Counted from the first letter of the stretch, positions 1-8,030 are shown. The stretch is DNA of 35,106 bases from Planctomycetota bacterium (GCA_031261425.1 JAISJR010000001.1:1-35106); one strand, 5' to 3'. The notes: generated by a model from the sequence alone, not told the origin. Numbers and translations: made by a program.

Positions 1-66
1 CGCCCCGGCCCCGCCCGCCCCCCCCCGCCGCCCGCCCCCGCCCGCCCCCCCCCCCCCCCCCCCCCC
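1..66. repeat. C-rich low-complexity edge with a 22-bp C run
   Basis: Positions 1-44 are almost only C with scattered G, and 45-66 is an uninterrupted run of 22 C. It is the longest homopolymer in the window and lies exactly at its edge. The impure C/G mixture before the clean run looks like degraded sequence at a contig end. It may nevertheless mark a real G tract on the minus strand like those at 17853, 24430, 25451 and 32349. It lacks their TTRCG flank (here the minus strand reads CTCGTGGGG). Confidence 0.8.
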
Positions 67-122
67 ACGAGGTAGATGATGAGGTCGCCGACCGCCGCGG
101 AATGACCTTGGTTTCGGCGTGA
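2..122 (+). CDS. possible C-terminal end of a truncated ORF
   Basis: One plus-strand frame is open from the window edge through the C run to a TGA at 120-122, ending in residues EVDDEVADRRGMTLVSA. A hairpin with a T run (163-192) follows about 40 nt later, which is what a gene end would look like. I do not recognise the peptide. The opposite strand is also open across the same stretch, so the coding strand is uncertain. Treat it as a weak candidate only. Confidence 0.2.
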   Translation, partial: PRPRPPPPAARPRPPPPPPPPHEVDDEVADRRGMTLVSA

Positions 123-162
123 GATTCCAGCGTATCCGCCGCCGATTTTATCCATTCGTTCT

Positions 163-192
163 GCCGTCCGCTTTCGCGGGCGGCATTTTTTA
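163..192 (+). terminator. intrinsic terminator
   Basis: GCCGTCCGC and GCGGGCGGC pair as a strong GC stem with a TTTC loop, followed by ATTTTTT on the plus strand. It would end a transcript entering from the left edge. From 193 to 264 I see only a palindrome (GGGGCGAATAATTATTCACCCC, about 206-227) and AATTACG heptamers that run into the stop codon of the next gene. Confidence 0.7.
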
Positions 193-264
193 TGGTTAGA
201 ACCGGGGCGAATAATTATTCACCCCTACCGGCAGTATCCGCTTTGAACAATTACGAATTACGAA

Positions 265-936
265 TTAAACAAACTTTCCCCACGCCTCAACCCACGCCGG
301 CGGCGGGGCGATGACGGTTAGCGGTTCGCGTTTTGTCGGATGCAGTAAAGTTAGTCGCCACGCATGCAGGGCGATGGCGCGTCCATTGTCCAACGGTTGC
401 GCGGCGCCGTTTGGCGCGTAACGGAAATCGCCGGTTAACGGCGCGCGCCGCGCCGCGAATTGGGCGCGAATTTGGTGCTTGTAGCCGGTCAATAATTTTA
501 TTTTGACCAAACTGCGCCCGTGCCGCGCCGCCAACACTTCGTAAGTCAACGCCGCGTTTTTCGCGCCGACGGAGTCCGCCACCGTCGTTTTATTGCCGCC
601 AATCAGCAGGGCGTCGCGCATTTCGCCGGACGGCGGCAGACGGTCGCTCTCGACCGCCGCGAGATAAATTTTTTCGACCGTCGCGCGCGCGCGAAATTGT
701 TCCGCCAACCGCGACGCCGCCTTATCGGTGCGCGCCAGCGCCACCGCCCCCGACGCCGGACGGTCCAACCGGTGCGCCGGCGTTAAATAAACCGCCCCCG
801 GTTTGTGATATTTTTCTTTGAGATATTCTTTGCCGAGGTCAAGCAACGACCGGTCGCCGGTCGCGTCGCCTTGCGTCAACATTCCCGCCGGTTTGTTGAC
901 GATGAGCAGGTGATTGTCTTCGTAGAGAATGTCCAT
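265..936 (-). CDS. RluA-family RNA pseudouridine synthase
   Basis: This 223-residue protein carries the RluA-family signature HRLDRPASGAVALAR at about residues 55-69. The aspartate in HRLD is the catalytic residue that attacks uridine C1'. It opens with YEDNHLLIVNKPAGML, the usual first strand of the family, and has no N-terminal S4 domain. It is therefore a short RluA/TruC-like enzyme. It isomerises a uridine in rRNA or tRNA; the exact site cannot be told from sequence. The ATG at 936 is the natural start. The stop codon TAA is formed by AATTACG-type heptamer repeats (about 241-268), and the start is preceded within about 6 nt by a heptamer inverted-repeat element. The gene is thus sandwiched between two repeat elements. 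It is divergent from the lipoprotein at 1141. Confidence 0.9.
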   Translation of the reverse strand: MDILYEDNHLLIVNKPAGMLTQGDATGDRSLLDLGKEYLKEKYHKPGAVYLTPAHRLDRPASGAVALARTDKAASRLAEQFRARATVEKIYLAAVESDRLPPSGEMRDALLIGGNKTTVADSVGAKNAALTYEVLAARHGRSLVKIKLLTGYKHQIRAQFAARRAPLTGDFRYAPNGAAQPLDNGRAIALHAWRLTLLHPTKREPLTVIAPPPAWVEAWGKFV

Positions 937-940
937 AGAG

Positions 941-1075
941 CAGAGTTTAGAGTTGAGAGTTGAGAGTTCAGAGTTCAGAGTTCAGAGTTCGGCGGCGGAA
1001 TTATTTTTGATATGCGCGAAGCGCAACCTTTGCTCAACTCTCAACTCTAAACTCTGAACTCTAAACTCTACTCTC
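941..1075. repeat. heptamer inverted-repeat element, GAGAGTT type
   Basis: The left arm (941-990) is a tandem array of 7-bp units such as GAGAGTT, TTAGAGT and TCAGAGT. The right arm (1033-1075) is its complement (CAACTCTCAACTCTAAACTC). The core between them (991-1032) contains the palindrome GCGCGAAGCGC followed by AACCTTTGCTC. The same core, inverted, recurs at 20960-21005. The element fills the divergent gap between the pseudouridine synthase and the lipoprotein, so any promoters for these genes lie in or beside it. Confidence 0.85.
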
Positions 1076-1140
1076 TCAATGTCCGATAATATAGGCGGAC
1101 TATCTTTGCCGCGCCGCTTAATTAAACCCAAAAAACGATT

Positions 1141-1950
1141 ATGCATAAAACACTTCTCCTCTGTCTGACGCTTGCCGGTTGTTCGTTTTCCGACGCGCAA
1201 TATCCGTTTGGCGCGCCGCCGGTGGAAGTCGCGGAAGTGCCGCCGGAAGATGTGGTTATCAATATCGGCGCAAAAAATGACGCGCCGGTCGCGGCGATAA
1301 AAACTTTACCGGCAACGGCGCCGGTCGCGGCAACCGGCGCGCGGCGGACGTTCGCCGGCGAGCCGCAAGTCGTCCCCGCGCCGGAATTGGCGAATATCAA
1401 CCGTTACGCGCGCGCGCTTGAAGACAAACTTTTGCGGCGCTACAACAACACGCCGGCGTTCGCGGGCAAAATCGGCAAGGTGCAGGTTCTGCCGGTCGGC
1501 GAGCCGAAAACTTCGCTCGACGGGCAAAAAATCAAAATCGAATGGAGTCAGGTCGTCTTTGATATTTGGGGCGAGCGCATTCCGGAATTGGAAAAAGAAT
1601 TTTACGTCGTAACTTTCGGCGACGGCAAACCGGCGATGCAACGGACGCGCCCGACCATCACGGCGGGGTTGAACAACGAAGGCGGTTACAGCGAATTCAG
1701 CGCGGTGCGCGGCGGCGTTTTTTCCGGTCGCGCCACCGGCGGCGACCCGGCGTTATTCGACCGCCCCGACAGCGAGCGCCGCCAAATGTTGGACGATAAT
1801 TTGAATGACAAAAACGCGACGCCGGGCGCGTATGAGTATTACGACTTGCCGGCGTTGGGCGAAAAAGTTGCCACGGCGAAAGACCGCTTGCCGGTCATCG
1901 CGCCCGCGCCGGAAAATTTGACCGCCGTGGTGGTGCGACCGAATAATTAA
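1141..1950 (+). CDS. putative lipoprotein of unknown function
   Basis: The 269-residue product begins MHKTLLLCLTLAGCSFS, a short signal peptide ending in a lipobox (LAGC, Cys14), so the mature protein should be lipid-anchored in a membrane. After a low-complexity Pro/Val/Ala segment (about residues 20-75), the middle part (about 85-170) is mixed alpha/beta-like with several aromatic residues. I do not recognise the domain. No strong Shine-Dalgarno is visible before the ATG at 1141. The gene is convergent with accC, and its last codons and stop (AATAATTAA) already belong to the AT-rich heptamer element at 1945-2062. Function cannot be assigned from the neighbours. Confidence 0.75.
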   Translation: MHKTLLLCLTLAGCSFSDAQYPFGAPPVEVAEVPPEDVVINIGAKNDAPVAAIKTLPATAPVAATGARRTFAGEPQVVPAPELANINRYARALEDKLLRRYNNTPAFAGKIGKVQVLPVGEPKTSLDGQKIKIEWSQVVFDIWGERIPELEKEFYVVTFGDGKPAMQRTRPTITAGLNNEGGYSEFSAVRGGVFSGRATGGDPALFDRPDSERRQMLDDNLNDKNATPGAYEYYDLPALGEKVATAKDRLPVIAPAPENLTAVVVRPNN

Positions 1951-2062
1951 GAATTACAAATTAAAAATTAAAAATTGTGGAGTTTGGTTTTCAAACTCGC
2001 TTCGCGCCATTTTGATAATTAACTCCTCAATTTTTAATTTTTAATTTGTAATTTTTAATTGA
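1945..2062. repeat. heptamer inverted-repeat element, AAAAATT type, between convergent genes
   Basis: The left arm is ATTACAAATTAAAAATTAAA and similar; the right arm is AATTTTTAATTTTTAATTTG. The core reads GTGGAGTT, TTTTCAAA, CGCTTCGCG, then TTAACTCC. The same core layout is seen at 9060-9125. It fills the whole gap between the converging lipoprotein and accC genes. As RNA it folds on both strands, so it could act as a bidirectional terminator (inference). Confidence 0.8.
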
Positions 2063-3400
2063 TTATAGAAAGTTTTCGTCGATGAAATTGATGTCGTAAT
2101 TGTTGCTGACGAAATTGTTGTTGCCGAGCAGTTTCCGGTGGAACGGAATCGTGGTTTTCACGCCTTCCAATAAAAATTGCGACAACGCCTGCTTGCCGAG
2201 TTGAATCGCCGCCGCGCGGTTTTTGCCGCGCACGATGAGTTTCGCAATCATCGAGTCGTAATTCGGCGGAATCCGGTAACCCGAATAAACGAACGTGTCC
2301 ACCCGCACGTCGGTGCCGGTCGGCGCCGCGATAATGTCGATTTTCCCCGGAAACGGCGCGAAATTCCGGTCGGGGTCTTCCGCGTTAATCCGAAATTCCA
2401 TCGCGTGTCCTTGCGGCACGATGTCGTTTTGCGTCCACTGTAATTTTTCGCCGGCGGCAATCCGCAATTGCTCTTCGACCAAATCCAACCCCGTCGTCAT
2501 TTCCGTTACCGGATGTTCCACCTGAATCCGCGTGTTCATTTCCATAAAATAAAATTTGCCGCCTTCGTATAAAAACTCAATCGTGCCGGCGTTGGTGTAG
2601 GCGCATTGTTTGCACAGCGCCACCGCCGCCTCGCCGATTTGTTTCCGCAAACGCCCGTCCACCACCGGCGACGGCGACTCTTCCAACAATTTTTGATGCC
2701 GCCGCTGAATACTGCAATCGCGCTCGCCGAGATACAGCACGTTGCCGTGTTCGTCCGCCAAAATTTGCATTTCGACGTGGCGCGGATGCTCCAAAAATTT
2801 CTCGATATACAGCGACCCGTCGCCGAACGCCGCTTCGGCTTCGGCGCGCGCCTGTTGCATACCGGTTTTCAGCGACGCCTCGTTATGCGCGATGCGAATC
2901 CCGCGTCCGCCGCCGCCGGCGCGGGCTTTGACGATGACCGGATAGCCGATGCTCCGCGCCAATTTGATGCCTTCGTCGTCGTTTTCGAGGACGCCCTGAC
3001 TGCCGGGCAACACCGGCACGCCGCTTTGTTGCGCGATTTTTCGCGCCATCGCCTTGTCGCCCATTTTCGCCATCGCCTTGCTCGTCGGACCGATGAATTT
3101 GATGTCGAGCGATTGGCAGGTCTCGGCGAAATGACTGTTCTCGGACAAAAAGCCGAAGCCGGGGTGAATCGCCTCGACATCGGTGATTTGCGCCGCGGAA
3201 ATGATGCTCGGAATGTGCAGATAACTGCGGGCGCTTTCGGCGGGACCGATGCACACGGCGACGTCGGCGAGTTTGACGTGCAGGGAATCGCGGTCAACTT
3301 CGGAATAAACGGCGACGGCTTCGATGCCGAGTTTCCGGCAGGCGCGAATAATGCGGACGGCGATTTCGCCGCGATTGGCGATTAGGATGCGGGAAAACAT
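2063..3400 (-). CDS. accC: acetyl-CoA carboxylase biotin carboxylase subunit
   Basis: AccC carboxylates the biotin on AccB using ATP and bicarbonate, the first half-reaction of malonyl-CoA synthesis. The 445-residue length is the normal one. Visible are the N-terminal fold (FSRILIANRGEIAVRIIRA), the ATP-grasp glycine loop AGGGGRG (residues 161-167), and the catalytic strand EMNTRIQVEHP (287-297), with Glu287, Asn289 and Arg291 at the metal and biotin sites. The ATG at 3400 has AAAGGAAATCT just upstream. It is the last gene of an apparent four-gene minus-strand unit: accB, DUF433, DUF5615, accC. The gaps are only 24-27 nt, or an overlap. The unusual point is the toxin-antitoxin pair separating accB from accC. 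The stop codon abuts an AT-rich heptamer element. Confidence 0.97.
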   Translation of the reverse strand: MFSRILIANRGEIAVRIIRACRKLGIEAVAVYSEVDRDSLHVKLADVAVCIGPAESARSYLHIPSIISAAQITDVEAIHPGFGFLSENSHFAETCQSLDIKFIGPTSKAMAKMGDKAMARKIAQQSGVPVLPGSQGVLENDDEGIKLARSIGYPVIVKARAGGGGRGIRIAHNEASLKTGMQQARAEAEAAFGDGSLYIEKFLEHPRHVEMQILADEHGNVLYLGERDCSIQRRHQKLLEESPSPVVDGRLRKQIGEAAVALCKQCAYTNAGTIEFLYEGGKFYFMEMNTRIQVEHPVTEMTTGLDLVEEQLRIAAGEKLQWTQNDIVPQGHAMEFRINAEDPDRNFAPFPGKIDIIAAPTGTDVRVDTFVYSGYRIPPNYDSMIAKLIVRGKNRAAAIQLGKQALSQFLLEGVKTTIPFHRKLLGNNNFVSNNYDINFIDENFL

Positions 3401-3424
3401 AGATTTCCTTTGGTGGCGGGGCGG

Positions 3425-3763
3425 TCAAATAATTTCTAATACGCCTTGTTCGGCACTGCGGTAAAAATCAGCAATGGCGGTTTTCGCTTGCACGATGACG
3501 CGCCGCAGTTCGCGACGATTGACGTTGCCGGCGCGAAGCAATATCACTTTCGGCGGAAAACCGCGCGTTTCCGCCAAATACAAAAAATCCGCGTCTTGGG
3601 TAACGATAACGCAACAATGGCTTTGCGCGTATTCCCAAATTTCGGCGTCGGTCGCCGGAAACGACAAAGCGGCGATTTCATTCACGTGTTCACATTCGCC
3701 GAACTCGGTCGCCAACGCCGGACACAACCGAAAGGAAACATTGGCGTCAAGCAACATTTTCAT
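3425..3763 (-). CDS. DUF5615 PIN-like toxin
   Basis: The 112-residue protein matches the DUF5615 (Mut7-C/PIN-like) family. It begins MLLDANVSFRL with the first acidic residue (Asp6), has DADFLYLA in the middle (VTQDADF), and ends with a helical C-terminus. These proteins are predicted metal-dependent RNases that pair with DUF433 antitoxins. Its start overlaps the 3' end of the DUF433 gene by 17 nt, the usual translationally coupled arrangement. It ends only 24 nt before accC. Its position inside the accB-accC transcript means a toxin-antitoxin pair shares, or has taken over, the promoter of an essential operon. Family assignment is fairly sure; activity is inferred. Confidence 0.85.
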   Translation of the reverse strand: MKMLLDANVSFRLCPALATEFGECEHVNEIAALSFPATDAEIWEYAQSHCCVIVTQDADFLYLAETRGFPPKVILLRAGNVNRRELRRVIVQAKTAIADFYRSAEQGVLEII

Positions 3764-3986
3764 GAATATAGACCTTGGTAATGGCGTCGCGGTTGGCGGC
3801 GAACGCCAACGCCGCGCGGATTTGCGACTCGCGTAATTCGGGATAATCCGCCAAAATTTCGCTCACGGTCATCCCTGCCGCCAACCATTGCAAAATATCG
3901 CCCACCGTAATGCGCGTCCCTTTGACGCAGGGTTTGCCGAAACGGATTTTCGGGTCGATGTCGATGTCGGCGGATAATTCGCTCAT
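3747..3986 (-). CDS. DUF433 antitoxin
   Basis: This is a small acidic protein of about 79 residues with the DUF433 pattern: IDIDPKIRFGKPCVKGTRIT, then VGDILQWLAAGMTVSEILADY and the helix ELRESQIRAALAFA. The GKPxxxGTRITV core is diagnostic, and the family carries a MerR/winged-helix-like DNA-binding fold. I take the ATG at 3986; an in-frame GTG directly before it (3989) is an alternative start. It begins 27 nt after the accB stop and overlaps the DUF5615 gene. It is expected to neutralise that protein and possibly to autoregulate. That would put part of acc expression under antitoxin control (inference). Confidence 0.87.
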   Translation of the reverse strand: MSELSADIDIDPKIRFGKPCVKGTRITVGDILQWLAAGMTVSEILADYPELRESQIRAALAFAANRDAITKVYIHENVA

Positions 3987-4013
3987 CACGGTTGCCTTTT
4001 TTTTGACGGACGC

Positions 4014-4487
4014 CTATTTGCGCACCAAAAACAGCGGTTGACCGTATTCCACCGGGTCGCCGTTTTCGACCAGCATTTTCTCCACGGTGCCGGCAAGTTC
4101 GGCTTTGACTTCGTTCATAATTTTCATCGCTTCGATAATGCACACAATCGTGTCCGCGTTGACCTTGTCGCCGACCGCCACAAACGACGCCGACTCCGGC
4201 GAGGGCGAGGCGTAAAACGTCCCGACAATCGGGCTTTTAATCGGCGTCAGCGCCGGGTCGGTTTTCGCCGCCGCGTCGCCGCCGACCGGCGGCGCGACCG
4301 CCGCGAGCGCCATCGGCGCCGCCGCCACCGCCACGCCGCTACCGCGCGGATATTTTTCGAGTTTCAGTTTGAAGTCCTTTTCTTCCAATTCGAGATTGGC
4401 GACGCCGTGTTCGTTCATCAACGCCATCAACGCCCCGATTTTGTCAACTTCGGCGGCTTTCACGCCGGCATTTTTTTTGGGTTCCAT
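4014..4487 (-). CDS. accB: acetyl-CoA carboxylase biotin carboxyl carrier protein
   Basis: AccB carries biotin between the biotin carboxylase and the carboxyltransferase. From the ATG at 4487 the protein has 157 residues, normal for AccB. An ORF extension to 4532 would add a hydrophobic leader, but AGGA lies 7 nt before the 4487 ATG and supports the shorter form. The N-terminal helical part (to about residue 48) is followed by an Ala/Pro linker (50-80) and the biotinyl domain. That domain contains [14 protein letters not shown] and the biotinylation site EAMKI with Lys122. It is the first gene of the accB / DUF433 / DUF5615 / accC unit. The 5' side is a 280-bp repeat-filled gap. Confidence 0.96.
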   Translation of the reverse strand: MEPKKNAGVKAAEVDKIGALMALMNEHGVANLELEEKDFKLKLEKYPRGSGVAVAAAPMALAAVAPPVGGDAAAKTDPALTPIKSPIVGTFYASPSPESASFVAVGDKVNADTIVCIIEAMKIMNEVKAELAGTVEKMLVENGDPVEYGQPLFLVRK

Positions 4488-4506
4488 AGATGCGTCCTGT
4501 GCGATA

Positions 4507-4766
4507 GAGGCAAGAGCAATTAACAAGAGCAATTAAAAATTAAGAATTAAAAATTAAAGAACTTAACACGAATTTTTACGAATAAAAAAGAGAGATTTTT
4601 TGTCCACGAATTACACGAATTACACGAAATAAAGAATCGAAAAACGGACAAAAATTTGGAAAACACACTAACTTTTGCTTCGCTCGGTTTCGTGAAAATT
4701 CGGGTTAAGTTCTTTTCGTGTTCATTCGTGGATTCTCTTTTCGCGTAACGTGAGTTCGTAATTTCT
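4507..4766. repeat. dispersed repeats with CACGAATT units
   Basis: Left side: AATTAAAAATTAAG heptamer-like units, then GAACTTAACACGAATTTTTA. Centre: CACGAATTACACGAATTACA. Right side: TTCGTGAAAATTCGGGTTAA, GTTCTTTTCGTGTTCATTCG. The two sides are imperfect inverted copies. The right part (about 4675-4732) recurs at 26582-26651, and the segment around 4655-4690 recurs inverted at 16075-16112. No gene is seen here. It lies directly 5' of accB, so the acc promoter must be within or upstream of it. Confidence 0.7.
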
Positions 4767-5060
4767 CTAAATTCCGCCGGTCTTTTCCAACGGTATCGAC
4801 GGCGCTTCCGCCGGACTTTTCGCGGCGGCGAGTTTTTCGACATCGCTCGCCAATTTCAGGAACACCGAGACCAAGCCGCCGAAAACAACGATAGTTACCG
4901 CGCCATAAACCGCGCCGAAAATCAGCCCGCCGAGTCCGCCGAGAAAACCATACGCCGACGCGCCGGTAACCAACCCCGACAACGCGCTCCCGACTAAAAT
5001 AATCCACAGAATAATCTCAAAAAACTGCGTGAAACCTTTGCGCACCAAGTTGAGTAACAT
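4767..5060 (-). CDS. small glycine-rich membrane protein
   Basis: From the ATG at 5060, preceded by AAAAAAGGAGCGACG (a clear Shine-Dalgarno), the product has 97 residues. Two hydrophobic segments are visible: about residues 15-34 (FEIILWIILVGSALSGLVTG) and about 40-68 (FLGGLGGLIFGAVYGAVTIV and onward), joined by a glycine-rich turn. A charged C-terminal tail (SDVEKLAAAKSPAEAPSIPL) should face the cytoplasm. It resembles small two-helix inner-membrane proteins, but I do not recognise a named family. A longer reading to 5141 would start inside heptamer repeats and is not credible. Both flanks are repeat DNA, so the context gives no functional clue. Confidence 0.7.
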   Translation of the reverse strand: MLLNLVRKGFTQFFEIILWIILVGSALSGLVTGASAYGFLGGLGGLIFGAVYGAVTIVVFGGLVSVFLKLASDVEKLAAAKSPAEAPSIPLEKTGGI

Positions 5061-5089
5061 CGTCGCTCCTTTTTTGCAAGTGAGAAGAA

Positions 5090-5250
5090 AAAGTGAACAG
5101 TGAACAGTGAAAGAGCAATTAAAAATTAAAGAACTTAACACGAATTTTCACGAATTAAACCAAATTTTCACGAATCAAAGAGCACTTGCTGTAAGAAAAA
5201 AATTCGTGTTAATTCGTCTAATTCGTGCTAATTCGTGGATAAGTTCTTTC
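5090..5250. repeat. heptamer/CACGAATT inverted-repeat element
   Basis: It starts with GTGAACA heptamers (AGTGAACAGTGAACAGTGAA), then AATTAAAAATT. It continues with AAAGAACTTAACACGAATTT, mirrored on the right by ATTCGTGGATAAGTTCTTTC. It lies 5' of the small membrane protein and abuts the stop of the flippase gene. It is a relative of the element at 4507-4766. Confidence 0.75.
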
Positions 5251-5251
5251 T

Positions 5252-6454
5252 TTATTCCCCAATTTTAATTTCCCCCTCGTCGAGGCGGTGTTTGCCGCCG
5301 ACATACAGCAACCAACCCATCGCGCCGTAAAACAGCATCGCGAGGCGATAGCCAATCATCATCGTCGCGGCGGCGGCGCCGTTGTCGGCTAAAAACGGCG
5401 GCGCCATTTGGAACAGCGTCTCAAACCCCAATTCGCCCAAACCGATGCCGCCGGGAGAAACGGGTATGTAGTTTATGGACAAACCGGCGAACACCAGAAA
5501 TAAATACTGCGAAACGCCGATTTCTTGCATTTTTGCCGCTTGTCCGAAAAACCAAAACGCCGCCAGCGTCGCCGCGTGCATCGCCGCCGAAATCGCCGCC
5601 GCGCCGATGATGAGGCGCGGTTGTTCGCGATACGCCGCCAACGCCGCCGTAACTTTCGCCAGCGCTTTCCCGCCGGGGATTTTTTCTTCGAGGCGCGCCG
5701 TGAACGAATGCAAGCCCAGCGAACCGGCGAGGAGCAACAGCGAACCGCCGAGCGCAATCGCCGCCGCGCCGCCGAGAAAGCGGACGAGATAATGATATTG
5801 CGCCCACGCCGCGCCGTCGCCCGCGCCGAGATTCGCCGCCACGCCGATTAACACGCACAACATCAGCGCCGGCGTTCCCAAAAAACGGTCGAGCAAAACC
5901 GTCGTGGCGGCGGTGGAAGCCGGAACGGCTTTGATTTTCGCCAATTGGTAAAAACGATAAATATCGCCGCCGTTGGCGCCGGGAATAAACGTGTTGAAAA
6001 AATAACTGACGAGCGTCAAGCGAAAAATCGTCCAAAAACCGATAGTGAATTTTTGCCCGCACAACAACATTTGCCAGCGCCACGCGCCGATAAAAATCGG
6101 GATTGCCAAACAAAACGCGCCGGCGGCGAGCAATTGCCAATCGGTCAAGAGCGCCCACAGACGGTCGGGCGCCAGCGTTTTTTTCAGGACCAAATAGACC
6201 AACAAACCGCCGGCTAAACCGACGCGATAAAAAGTATGCGCCAATTTATGGCGAAAGAGCAGAGCGATTAACGACCCCGGCAAGAGCGCGAGGGCAAGAC
6301 ACGGAATTAACGGACCGGCGAGAAAATCCGGCTTAAATAAGCGGGCGCCCCACAACGTCAGCGTCAGCGCGTTGAAAATTAAAATCCCGATGCCGACCGC
6401 GCCGAGACGGCAGGGCGGCGCGGCGACGAAGTCGGTGGCGGGGGCGGTGGTCAT
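5252..6454 (-). CDS. lysylphosphatidylglycerol synthase TM-region / UPF0104 family flippase-like protein
   Basis: This is an integral membrane protein of about 400 residues with roughly eight or nine hydrophobic segments. It has the family pattern LTLVSYFFNTFIPGANGGDI (the NxxxPGxxGGD motif) and a later NYIPVSPGGIGLGELGFETL (the PxxPGGxGxxE motif). Both are typical of the LPG_synthase_TM/UPF0104 (AglD/MprF-like) superfamily. Members translocate or help attach lipid-linked amino-acid or sugar compounds, so an envelope role is likely but the substrate is unknown. The ATG at 6454 is preferred over an upstream TTG at 6469. No convincing Shine-Dalgarno is visible. No MprF-type synthetase domain is present. 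The upstream side is a palindromic MITE-like element. Confidence 0.85.
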   Translation of the reverse strand: MTTAPATDFVAAPPCRLGAVGIGILIFNALTLTLWGARLFKPDFLAGPLIPCLALALLPGSLIALLFRHKLAHTFYRVGLAGGLLVYLVLKKTLAPDRLWALLTDWQLLAAGAFCLAIPIFIGAWRWQMLLCGQKFTIGFWTIFRLTLVSYFFNTFIPGANGGDIYRFYQLAKIKAVPASTAATTVLLDRFLGTPALMLCVLIGVAANLGAGDGAAWAQYHYLVRFLGGAAAIALGGSLLLLAGSLGLHSFTARLEEKIPGGKALAKVTAALAAYREQPRLIIGAAAISAAMHAATLAAFWFFGQAAKMQEIGVSQYLFLVFAGLSINYIPVSPGGIGLGELGFETLFQMAPPFLADNGAAAATMMIGYRLAMLFYGAMGWLLYVGGKHRLDEGEIKIGE

Positions 6455-6478
6455 TAGAGTAGGTGGCAACCTCCGCTT

Positions 6479-6647
6479 AATTCCCCTCTACGGAGGGGTG
6501 GCATCGCGACAAGCCCTTTGTCGCGATGACGGGGTGGTGGTCGTTATACCCCAAAATCGCGCTACGAAATTTGGGGTAACGCGAGAGCAACCACCCCGTC
6601 AGGCGAGATAGAGCGTTTCGCCTGCCACCCCTCCGTAGAGGGGAATT
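6479..6647. repeat. MITE-like palindrome, AATTCCCCTCTACGGAGGGG family
   Basis: The ends are near-perfect inverted repeats: AATTCCCCTCTACGGAGGGG on the left and CCCCTCCGTAGAGGGGAATT on the right. Nested inside are two further pairings: ATCGCGACAAG/CTTTGTCGCGAT, and GACGGGGTGGT with ACCACCCCGTC. A second full copy lies at 16124-16290 and a half copy at 18400-18459. It carries no ORF, so it could only move with help from elsewhere. A GCGCTTCGCGC core and CAACTCT heptamers follow directly (6655-6702). Confidence 0.85.
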
Positions 6648-6702
6648 GGCGTTGCCGCGCTTCGCGCTCATTTTCTCAACTCTCAACTCTCAACTTTGCT
6701 CT

Positions 6703-7968
6703 TTACGACAGCGCCGAGATAATCGAAATCAGCGGCATAAACAGCGAGATAACGATGAAGCCGACCGCGCCGCCCATCATCACAATCAGCGCCGGCTCCA
6801 ACAAACTCATCATACTTTCGACCAGCACGTTGACCTCGTCGTCGAAATTGTCCGCCACGCGAATTAACATTTTGTCGAGTTCGCCGGTTTCTTCGCCGAC
6901 TTCGACCATATTCACCGTCATCAAATCGAACTGTTTGTTGCGCCGCATCGTCGTGGACATATTTTCGCCCTCGCGAATGCCGACATACACGTCGTTGACC
7001 GCGGCGCGAATGACGGTGTTCGCCAGCGCGTCTTTGATAATCGCCAGCGACTCCAACACCGGCACGCCGGCGGCGTCCAATTCGCCGAGCGTCCGGCAAC
7101 AGCGCGACAGCGACGATTTGCGAATAATCAGCCCGAAAATCGGCAATTTCAAAACGACCATATCGGTCAGCGTTTTGCCCGGCGAGAACGAGCGGATGAC
7201 GCGCCAGACGGTATAAAGCACGAACGGGAAAAATAGCAGATAGACGACCGCCGCCGGAATGACGCCGAAATACAGGTAGGTCAATTCGTCGGTAATGCGC
7301 AACAGCAATATCGTCGGACCCGGCAAATCCACGCCCAACTGCGAGAACATATCTTTGAATTTCGGGATGACGAACAGCATAATGCCGGTCAGAATCAGCA
7401 CCGCGATGATGGTGATTGCCGCCGGATAAACCAACGCGCCGATAACTTTGCGCACCAATTTTTCGGTCTTTTCGCGCAAATCCGCCAAGCGGCTCAAAAT
7501 CCGCCCCAATTGACCGGACGCCTCGCCCGCCTTAATCATACTGCTGTAAAGCGTGTCAAAGACCTTCGGCTTGTGCGACATCGCGTTGGACAAACTGGCG
7601 CCGCCCTGCACCTCGTCGCTAATGTCCAACACCGAGTTTCTCATCACGCCGCCGCGCAACATTTGCGACAGAATATCGAGCGAGCGCAACAGCGGCATGC
7701 CGGCTTCGAGGAGCGTGGCGAGTTGCCGCGTGAACAAGGTGAGTTCCTTGCCTTTGACCTTGCCGGCGAGCAGGGTGTTGGAGCGCTTGTGCGAAGCGTC
7801 AACGTCGTCGGTGGCGACTTTCTTTTTTTCCTGTTTTTGCGAAATGGATTTGGGATACATTCCGCGCGACTGCAATTCTTCGCGGGCTTTTTGCGCGTCG
7901 CCCGCTTCGATTTTTCCGCTTTTTTCGTTGCCTTTGGCGTCGATGGCGGTGTAGAAAAAGTTTGGCAT
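6703..7968 (-). CDS. type II secretion / type IV pilus inner-membrane protein (GspF/PilC)
   Basis: The 421-residue protein has the two-copy T2SSF architecture. There is a soluble N-terminus (FFYTAIDAKGNEKSGKIEAG), then a first helical domain with LTLFTRQLATLLEAGMPLLR (about residue 77 on). A membrane pair and a second domain (SRCCRTLGELDAAGVPVLES) follow, and the terminal membrane helix is near VMMGGAVGFIVISLFMPLIS. GspF/PilC forms the inner-membrane platform that couples the assembly ATPase to pseudopilin or pilin assembly. GGGGACACATA precedes the ATG at 7968. No other secretion genes are adjacent. The only visible partner is the prepilin at 16863. The stop codon is followed at once by CAACTCT heptamers. 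Confidence 0.94.
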   Translation of the reverse strand: MPNFFYTAIDAKGNEKSGKIEAGDAQKAREELQSRGMYPKSISQKQEKKKVATDDVDASHKRSNTLLAGKVKGKELTLFTRQLATLLEAGMPLLRSLDILSQMLRGGVMRNSVLDISDEVQGGASLSNAMSHKPKVFDTLYSSMIKAGEASGQLGRILSRLADLREKTEKLVRKVIGALVYPAAITIIAVLILTGIMLFVIPKFKDMFSQLGVDLPGPTILLLRITDELTYLYFGVIPAAVVYLLFFPFVLYTVWRVIRSFSPGKTLTDMVVLKLPIFGLIIRKSSLSRCCRTLGELDAAGVPVLESLAIIKDALANTVIRAAVNDVYVGIREGENMSTTMRRNKQFDLMTVNMVEVGEETGELDKMLIRVADNFDDEVNVLVESMMSLLEPALIVMMGGAVGFIVISLFMPLISIISALS

Positions 7969-8030
7969 TATGTGTCCCCTTTTTAGTTTGGCGTGGACGG
8001 TATTTTGCTTTATCGTAAATGGCGGTCAAC

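Noticed and set aside
206..227. GGGGCGAATAATTATTCACCCC palindrome as an operator
   Set aside because: It resembles the terminator stem at 11099 and is better explained as a dispersed palindrome; no adjacent promoter or regulator supports an operator.
2606..3385. 259-residue plus-strand ORF opposite accC
   Set aside because: It is antisense to a highly conserved gene, with His/Arg/Phe-rich shadow composition typical of GC-rich DNA.
4600..4640. Possible CRISPR-like repeats (ACACGAATTACACGAATTAC)
   Set aside because: The units are short and contiguous without unique spacers, part of a dispersed intergenic repeat; no cas genes are present.
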